From positions 3,968,001-4,032,000 of the forward strand of contig JAGGNK010003335.1 of the NCBI GenBank assembly GCA_017590115.1: a stretch of DNA of 64,000 nt, given 5' to 3'. Position 1 is the first letter of the stretch; every line of letters starts with the position of its first letter. Positions 55,401-64,000 of this stretch are shown here, in pieces. The notes beneath the pieces were generated by a model, which saw only the letters and a program-made list of their open reading frames with translations, was not told where the DNA came from and made no database searches. The stretch comes from Montifringilla adamsi (lineage: Eukaryota; Chordata; Aves; Passeriformes; Passeridae). Both the position numbers and the translations under genes were made by a program.

Positions 55401-58400
55401 CCAGATCAATTTTAAACATTTTATTATTTCTAGAAGTTCAAAAGATGATGACTGGTTGTAGTTTTTGAAAAATACATATTTTACTGATGTTGTTTGCTCC
55501 TTGTTTTTTGATCCTAATGTCTCTATGTGAACACATTTCTAAGACAAATAAATGTTGGAAAACATGAATACAGGTATAAACAAAGTTCTTCAAGCAGCTC
55601 TTGCAACATGAAAGAATTTATCTGTTGTCCATTTGTATTACCTTGAGCTAACAATCTTGATTTTAGAATACAATTCCACTACTATAGGAATTTTATCTCA
55701 AAGGAAAAAGAGTTTGTATCTCCCAAGCTTACATTTCCAAAGTAAATGAATTAAATGTCATACAATTAATACTTCTCATTGCCCTTTTCTGAAAAGCTAC
55801 TTTTTCCTTTAATTTTTTTTTATATTGTATTGTAAGACGTTTTTTTCATAGGTAGTGTCTGCTGTTCTCTAATAATACATTCTTTTGATGAAATTTTTTA
55901 CTTTTCTTGTCACCAGAGGTACATTTTTTCTCTCAGAATGGAAAGATATCCAAAGGTTTTCCTACACCTGTACTTGATAGTATGCTAGTTTTTCTCTAAA
56001 TATTGTCATAGAGTTGTTGACAATCCTTGTTTTTCAAAATAATAATGGGAAAAAAATTAATTTTCTTCATTTTCAATAATATTTTTTTCTTTTTCTAGGA
56101 TGAAATCAAATAATAGAATTACTCAAGAACGCTTTTTCTTAGATCAAATCCTTAGCACTAGAGCAAACTGGAGTGGCAGTATGCTGTCATGAGTGCCCTG
56201 GTTATTGCTCCTGCATTTGTATAACCAAAGTCAACAAATGCAGTTCCAACATTCTGCTGTTTCACATTAGGATTTTGTAATCCTAAGGGGGACAATCCAC
56301 CAGCTCTGTTTCAGACCAGACATTTGCTACAGTAAGACAGGAAAGGAAGTTTTAATGAACTAGAAGGATGGTTGAAAGCATTCCAACTTGTTTTCTTCTG
56401 GTTTTGCATAAATATTACTGGGTAGCAGCAGAAGATAATCAGATCAATGCTTATTCTTTGTTGACTATTGTTTTTGCATCCTGCATAAGTAGAGAAGGAG
56501 TGTTAAGAAAGGTCAAATAACTATTGCTCTTTGTAATTTGAATTGGTATGGTGTGAACTCACTGTAGGACTTTTGGAGGGAGGCAAAGGAAGTGAGGTGT
56601 TGGGGGTATTTTTAACCTGTGCACTGAGAATGAAAGCAAGTTTGTGTGATGGGCTGTTACCTACACAGTATGACTCTATTTCCTCTTCAAAATCATGCTC
56701 TCAGATTAAAATAGAAGAAATTGAGCTCCAATCAAGAAGAACACATTATTTGCATTATTCAATTTTTTCATAATTTTCTCGATTTTTGGAACAACAGACG
56801 AGAAAGAAAAAATAACAATTACTGACCAGTTTCATAAACATTTCTAGTCTCTAGCACTAAGACACATAAAGGGTGTTGTGGCACTTTACGCATTAAATCT
56901 TGAAAAATATTTTCAAATTCTCCTATGTAGGGCATGATACAAGAAAGTATTATTACATAAATTTTATCCTGCAGCTCTTTAGCCTTAATTATGCAATCTT
57001 CTTGAGAGTAGCAAAGAACTCACTTAATAGACTGTATCACTTTGTGAGATAAGTGGCATATTTTTAGCTTCTGTAATGTACATTGAAATGAGGGCAATTA
57101 CGGCTTATTTCAAAAGGCAACGTTAAAACACACATTATTTACAATTCCGAATTTGTTTTAACAATACAAAATGAGGGAGTTAATGTTTGAGAATATACAA
57201 TGATGATGACAGCTATTTGAACATTAGACCATGCTTAGTGTTAGGCTACTATATTCCTCTGTGAGAATGTGTTGTCAGCCTTGTAGGATGGGATATGGAA
57301 TTGTAGGTAACACACATCTAAAAATGTAAGTAAATTATTTTGTAGTCACAAAGTACAGCAGAGAGTTTCAGTAGTTTGTACATCATGTACACATTTTCAT
57401 TTAACACCCTAGTGTATTCTCTTTTTGTTTCTCCCACTTTATTTGATAAAAATAATTAACAATTAAAGCTCACTGTGAAGATCTCTTCAAAGTTAGTGAT
57501 GTTAATTTAGTTTTATTTCCTTTTTCCATGTTTTTTTTTTAACATTTGGCTTAATTTGAGTATTATTAGCTCCCATGGATGCTGCCTGGCTCTTGCTACA
57601 TGTGACACAGACTTGTATGTCTTATTTCCAACCAGCCTTTCAATTATATCTATTCAAATACAGTGACAACAAAACAGCATCTTAGCTAAGTAGGTTACTA
57701 AAAATGCAGTGTAATGACAGGGGTTTGAGAAACTAGAAATTGCACTTGCAAAGTGAAGGGATTTAACTGTGTAAGAACAGCTTTAGAGGAATATGTTTAT
57801 TATTTAGGACATATATGTGCCCCAGGCAAAATGAAACCTATTTCAAATGAACTCTCCCTGCTCTATACACATTGTGAACACTAAGCTGTCCTCTTCTTCA
57901 CACATCCTAATGAATTAATTTTTCTCCACTGAGAAACGAGAAAGATGGTGAATAACTAAATCAGGCCAAGGGAAGAAAATGTCCGAGACATTATCTCATA
58001 ATCATTGTATTACAAACATGTTTCTTTGACATAAAAAAGTCTGGAAGTGAAACATCAGTACAGAAATTGACCATCAGTACTACACTGATAAGTTTGCAGG
58101 CTGTAGAGGTTATCTAGTACTCTGCAGATGAAAGGATGAAGTGCTCAGGAAGCTTGTGATTTATCAGAGGATTGCTTGAAATTTAGTTATTTGAACAGTG
58201 TACTAAAAATATTTATTTATATCAGTGATTTAAACCTGCTCATTACCTATTGCAAAATTGCTTATTACTCAGACTTATTTTAATTCTAAAGCAATTGTGA
58301 CTATACATTGGTCTTTTACTGCTATGTCACCTGGTCTAATCCTTCTGAACACAAAGATTTCTCCCTGCAATTCATTATAATTAGATTTAGCTGTAACTCC

Positions 58401-59365
58401 AAGAGTGACATGGCAATGATTTTCCCTTGTGGTGTTTCTGAAAGATCACTCAGTGATTGGAGGAGGTTGATTTCATTGCCAAACAGGAATTATAGGAGGG
58501 AGTTGGGATAATATGCTTTGCATCAAGGAGTTACCAGTACTTATGAAAATATATTCATAGGGGCATAAGAGGCATCACAAGAATTTTGATGCTTGTTTAT
58601 GTCCAGGAAGTGTTTTAAGATATAGACTCACCCTCTTAACTTGCTGATTTTATCATAAAATTAGAAACATTCAAAACTCTGTTTTTTCTTACTTTTTAAT
58701 AATTCAAATATTCTAAAAGATCTAATTATTTTCTTGTTGTTAAATGAACAAATATGATTTAAAGGCAGTGTTCTATCATCTCTACAGAAGTGTATTTAAT
58801 GCAAAACCAATCTTGCTTGTAACATCTGTGTTTTTGTAATTACCCAGCAATAAGTTCAGTGAAAATGCTTGTAAGATCCTACATTATCCCTTATTCTCTG
58901 GTTACTTGTATATTAATTCTTTTTATCCTTATCTGACCTTGCTGAAGCTCAGTTTAAGCTCTAGCAGGCCATGGTTTTGGATGTAGAGAACCTTATGAAG
59001 AACAGACAGAATAAAACCTTGACCCTCAAGAATCTTTATTCATTTGGGGAGTTATTATGAGGAGGATTTCAGGCCCCAAAAACCCTTTTCCTCAGGGACC
59101 GTCATGATTTTGTTTTGCTGAGGTAAGTCAGTTGCCATTGAGTCTAGGAAAGTCTGAGAGGAAAAAAAAAGGCTGAATTAATGTCACTGGAATTGGAAGA
59201 AAGTCTTTAACCTCTCTCTAAAAAATGAAAAGTAATCATCAAATAGCCTTTCAGCTCTTTATATGATTAGGTAGAAGCAGGTGGATTTCAATGCCTGAAT
59301 CTCTATAGATACAAACCTGAACAGAAAAGTCAGATTCTCTCAGTCTCTGAGATTTTTAAACCTAT

Positions 59366-59453
59366 TGATTCCCTAGGAGTAGTGTTTGGTTTTTTCCTGC
59401 CTATTAAACTGATTCCCTAGGAGTAGTGTTTGGTTTTTTCCTGCCTACTAAAC
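59366..59453. repeat. 44-bp tandem duplication, two copies
   Basis: Two adjacent 44-base copies (starting TGATTCCCTAGGAGTAGTG) differ at one base only, near the end (ATTAAAC against ACTAAAC). The near identity points to a recent duplication by slippage or unequal exchange in intron 6. Confidence 0.95.
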
Positions 59454-61980
59454 CAAAAAGATCTAACCTGTTACTGTGAAAGAGATGGCAACGTGAAGGA
59501 GTTTTGGCTCTGGGTGCTTTCTGCACCACCTCCAAGGGTGATGTCCCTGCAGCCAGTCACGGCTCTTGCCATGGCCAGATCATAATGGGAGTAAAATCGT
59601 AAGGTGTTTTAGGGTTACCTTAAGGTCATCGGCTTAGAATTGAGGATTTCCATTGATGCAGCAAACATAAAACCAGGATTTTCAGTTTATTGTGTCTGCC
59701 TTCTGCTTTAAATGTTTCACTGTCCTACAGAGACAGTATTCTTTTAGCAAGCATGTTTAAGGTAATAATTTAATATAGCTTTTCCAAAAATAAGGATATT
59801 GAGATAAATACCTCCCAATACCATAAAGAGAACAATAACAACACGCAGAACACCTTAATAGCCATCTGGGTTTTCTGAATTACAGCTTTTGTCATTATTT
59901 GCTCCTCTGTAAAGTGGATACAAACATGTTTAACTTCTGCCAAAAGCAAGGTGCAGGCAGTAGTACCTTGTACCCATTCAGTAGATCAGCATCTTCAGAC
60001 AGGAAATGTTTTGAGTTCTCAGACAGATCTCCCTGGCAATGGCATATGCTGCAGTCAGCCCATGCTGGAGCCCGAGGCTGTGTGTGGGGCTGGCAGGGAT
60101 TTCTAGGTGCAGTGGAGCTCCACTTATGCTCATTTTTAATGTCAGGACTATTTCCCAATGCAGATCTACAAATCTGATTGCAGCTGTCATATTTTGCCTT
60201 AATAAAGAAACAGGAGACAACTCCTGGGGTTTTTTCAGCATTATGAAACCTCTGGGGACTGCATATCTGCCAACAGTTCAATTCATTAGGATACAATATT
60301 GAAATAAAGTATAAAAGCTTGAAAATACATCCTCTTCCACAAAATAATAGCTCTGACTATATTTTCCAGATAAAACAGAAACCAGACCCAGATTTACTTA
60401 TGTGGTTTAACAGATGCATAGCAAGAGGAATATTTAATTACCCATTTATCAGTTCTGAGCAATGCACTGTCTCTATTGCATAGCTCCCATTAGCTCTCTA
60501 AAACATACAAAAGGAAGAAAATAAAGATATTTACAAATATTGCCTGACCAGTCTTGTGGCTCCTCTGCAGCTTGTTGAATTGCTATTTATTAGTCTTCTA
60601 ATGCCTTTGTATCTAATTAAAAATTCAGGACAGGCTCTGTAAATAAGCAGTAGACAATATCTGATCTAAAAAAAGGAACTACCCAGTTGTAGAAATGAAC
60701 TGGGAATACCAGAAACTCCATCTGTCCTGAATAATTACACATTTACAAACAGTTTTGCATAGTACAATATTTTATATGTTCAAAACAACTGGAATAGTGA
60801 GTAGAAGTGCAATTTATGTAGGACTTGTATGAAATTTATGGAAACCTATTGATAGAATTTCAAGAATTAAACTGCTTCTTTCCTCTTGGTCTGTGGTATG
60901 ATTTAATAAACTCTCTGATTTTAGGGTTTCCACTATTTTCCTCTCTACCAGCATTGATCATTGTTATGATTTAAAAACAGTATGGTTGTTTTACTCCTTT
61001 GATCATCAATAATCTTTTATTCCAGACTAGTTCCATACTTCCAAGTATTTCTATAGGTCATGTTTTCTAAGCTTCTTACTTGTTTTATTCCTCTGCACTA
61101 CCCTGTCTTTCTCAAAAGATTGCATTTAAAAGTGATTTTTTTATTGATCAAGCAGAATGCAGCAACCATTTGGCATAAATTTTTCACAGTGCAGTGAATA
61201 TTTCTCCCAAGTTTACACACCACGCAGAGTAACACATCCCAGGGGCAGGTTTTTGCAATAATATCACATTCTCTGTCCTTTGTGGACTACTACAGCCCCC
61301 CAAATTTAATTTTTTTTTTTTTAAACTACTGATGTTTTTATATTTGTGCAGTTGATTATTTCCTTTCTGCAGTCTTTCACTCTTAGAGTAATTAATTACA
61401 AATTTTGAAACGTCCTATTTCCTGTTCCCAAAGTGCAACATGTCCTTCTCGATATAATCCACGTGTGCATCATATTTAACAAATCTAATACTACTGTATC
61501 ACTTGCTGCTTTCTTTGTAAGGACTACTCATTAGTTTGTTTACTAGTTTGTTTTAGCCTTGTGCATCCCAATTTTGAAAGTCGGTGAATTTTTGTTCTCA
61601 AGACTTTTCCATCAGTTCATCCTTTTTTTATTGGAGAATCTCATTGCCATTCACTGGATGGGGCCTTATACTGCGAGCAAAAAGGTGACACACAAGATAT
61701 GCACTCTTTGAGTAGTGATTATTGACATGCATCAATAGTACAAAATGTTTTAAACCCATCTAGGTTTTCAAGTGTGTGAAGTCTGCTGTAGTAATTTATA
61801 TAACTCAAATGATATTAAGTCTCAACATGTGCTCTATTGGAAATAATCTCAACTAAACCAATGCTGTTTACACATAGTAGATTTTAGTGAAAAAGCAAAA
61901 AATAAATGCAGATAATGTTTATGGACTAGTCAGTTATTTTAATGAAATATCCATAAGCAGAAGGTTTATAGTTAATTTTT

Positions 61981-62013
61981 TTTAAGAGTCCCCACTATTA
62001 CTGGACTCTTAAA
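61981..62013. repeat. 11-bp perfect hairpin
   Basis: TTTAAGAGTCC and GGACTCTTAAA flank an 11-base loop. It follows a T run. It could fold in the intron RNA on either strand. No RNA family was recognised. Confidence 0.65.
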
Positions 62014-64000
62014 TTGGATTCCATTTGCTAAGTTATTTCTTGCTGCTTGGTCAGTGACTTTCGAAGAAAATAAAAGTTGCATGTAAATGTTCAGTTTGGA
62101 GGGAAACAAGCTGATAATTCAGGATTACTTACTTCAGATAAGAGAAACAGAGGGATGGTTTGTAATATTCCAGATGGTTTTTTTCAGCTGTTGCTGGGAT
62201 TTGCTGGGATTTGCTAACTAAGGGACAGAATTCTGACATCTGGCCCTTTGAGTTAATCTTGTATTTCTGCAGTGCGTGCAAAGGAAGAGCAGCAGATAAA
62301 TGTATTAATTTCAGCGAGAGTCATCAGGTCTTAGGAAGCTTACACTCAAACAAACCTTGTCCTTCTCTGCCCATAACCCAGCCCACAGCTCAAATGACAG
62401 AAATTCATTTGGACATGACAGAAAGAGAGTAGTGGAGTTTGTAATGGCCAAATCTCAGCCATCCTGATTCTCTCTCCAGACACAAAGCAAGCATTGCCTT
62501 CAAAGACAAGAAGGTGTTGGTTGCTGGGAGGTACAAAGCTGGAAACAAGAATTTGTTTTGAAATTGTGTAAATAGAGACACTGAAGGTTTACTCCAGTTT
62601 CAAATGCCTTAATGCTAGTCCCAAGATCCTTTTGTTCTCTAACTGTTCAATTTTGTATTTTCTAACATCCTTTCTTTCATTCTGGTTTCTCTGGGTTTTT
62701 TTCACCTAAATTTAATTTTGGGGAAGAGATTGTGGGAGTATTGTGTAGCCCTCTTTCCAACATCTCATTAATTTTTCCACTGCCTCCTCCACTGTACCTC
62801 AGATTCTATCTCCACCAAAGCATTGGCATTAGTTTGTACTGAAATTCTGCACTGAAAGTAATTGCATAAAGTGTCAAGATTATTTTAGCTCTATGGGTAC
62901 TCAAACATTTAACTAGGATACTCTGGCTGCACCTAGGTTGCTATTAAACTTGGAATCTTTTTTTTGTCCTTACTGTTCATAAAACTTTTGAAAATATACT
63001 CAAGCTAAGGGTGTAATTATAGGTAGAGTGTGGGTCTGACTGAGGAATACTGGACTTAGTGTAGTTTCCAGCATGCTAATAAGTCATTTAAGGAAGCCAT
63101 GAAGACCTGTTAGGCTCTGCTGGCTTTAAAAAATTATTTGTAGGAAATAGACCAGATCCACATCACCTGCTACGGGTTTGGGTTTTTTCCTGCCTTCTAT
63201 TATTTAGATACCATAGTTAGGTCAAAATAAAATCTAATTTTTCATATCTGTGGTTATAAACCAAGAGGAACAATGAAAATAAAACACAGGGTAACTGCAG
63301 CAGAAGAAATACATACACAGGATATTTTTCCAAATTTTTATACACAGCAGGCTTGTGAATGCAGCAGCAGCAGGCTGAGTAGCTTTCATGTGCTTTTTAA
63401 CTTAGGAATTGAGTGATGACTTTTTGCCGCTTTAAAGTGCATGCTAGCTGCTAATTACTTTATTTTAATTCAAACAAAATGGACTGGTGTGCGTCGTCAT
63501 ATTAAAAACTATGGATGCCAAATTATGGGAGGACTCCAGGTGAGTACTAACAGCTTGAATGACTATACACTGAAAAAGGAAAGGTTTGCTTTGCATGAGA
63601 AAGGGATTTTTTGTTCTTTTGTATTTTACTGTTTATTTCCCAGTATGCACCTCGTTGACATTAACAGAATATTAGAGCATTTTTTTGAGTCACCAGTGCA
63701 CTCAATCAGGGTATAGGAAGCTTGTTGCATGTCAAGATTTTATTATTTTCTATCTCTGGTCAGAAATATAAAGAGTTGATTAGAGAATGGCTCAAGCAGA
63801 AAATTAAAGAAAATAGCAAATAGAAGAAACTCAAATTAAGGCTGAAATATAGATAGTTTTCAATGTGGGCAGGATGAGACTGGAAGCACACTTGGGTGCA
63901 ATGCTGCCATTTGTGCTGTCTGACGGGAGATGTTTTTATTGCTGTTTATATTTTTGCTTTGAGAGCCTGGTGTAATGGTGGTTATTAACAGCTGTGGCTC

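Noticed and set aside
59895..60296. 133-codon minus-strand frame with overlapping plus-strand frames
   Set aside because: Several frames on both strands are open over the same GC-richer patch; none resembles a known protein or has splice support.

Overview
The window is vertebrate nuclear DNA, most likely from a bird. It is AT-rich and mostly non-coding, with spliced exons that have consensus splice sites and animal retroelements. A 3'-truncated CR1 LINE and two LTR copies that I recognise as an avian endogenous-retrovirus LTR type point to birds. A passerine is possible but not proven.

The only protein-coding gene I can support is the 3' part of GABRG2, the GABA-A receptor gamma-2 subunit gene, on the minus strand. 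Four coding exons are resolved to the base, in transcript order: 40251..40403 (pre-M1 strand, M1, start of M2), 38528..38733 (M2, M2-M3 loop, M3, start of the cytoplasmic loop), a 24-nt microexon at 36739..36762 (LLRMFSFK, the gamma-2L insert), and 34985..35260 (rest of the cytoplasmic loop, M4, stop). All junctions are GT-AG and the reading phases agree across them. Their lengths (153, 206, 24 and 276 nt) fit the usual gene structure of this family. A 3'UTR of about 1.7 kb probably ends near 33250. The exons for the signal peptide and the ligand-binding domain were not found, so 40404..64000 is read as part of one very long intron and the 5' end lies beyond the right edge.

The microexon carries signals expected of a neuron-regulated cassette: a weak acceptor with pyrimidine tracts upstream, a TGCATG (RBFOX-type) element about 30 nt downstream, and a cluster of YCAY (NOVA-type) motifs about 75-95 nt upstream of the next exon.

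Region by region: 1..33249 is intergenic, with a CR1 fragment, an internally deleted LTR, an AT-rich stretch and small tandem duplications. 33250..40403 is the 3' end of GABRG2. 40404..64000 is the long intron, holding an antisense solo LTR, G/T-rich and poly-T tracts, a 15-bp perfect inverted repeat, an 11-bp hairpin and a nearly perfect 44-bp tandem duplication. I saw no tRNA, rRNA, CRISPR or prokaryote-type operon, and no new gene system.
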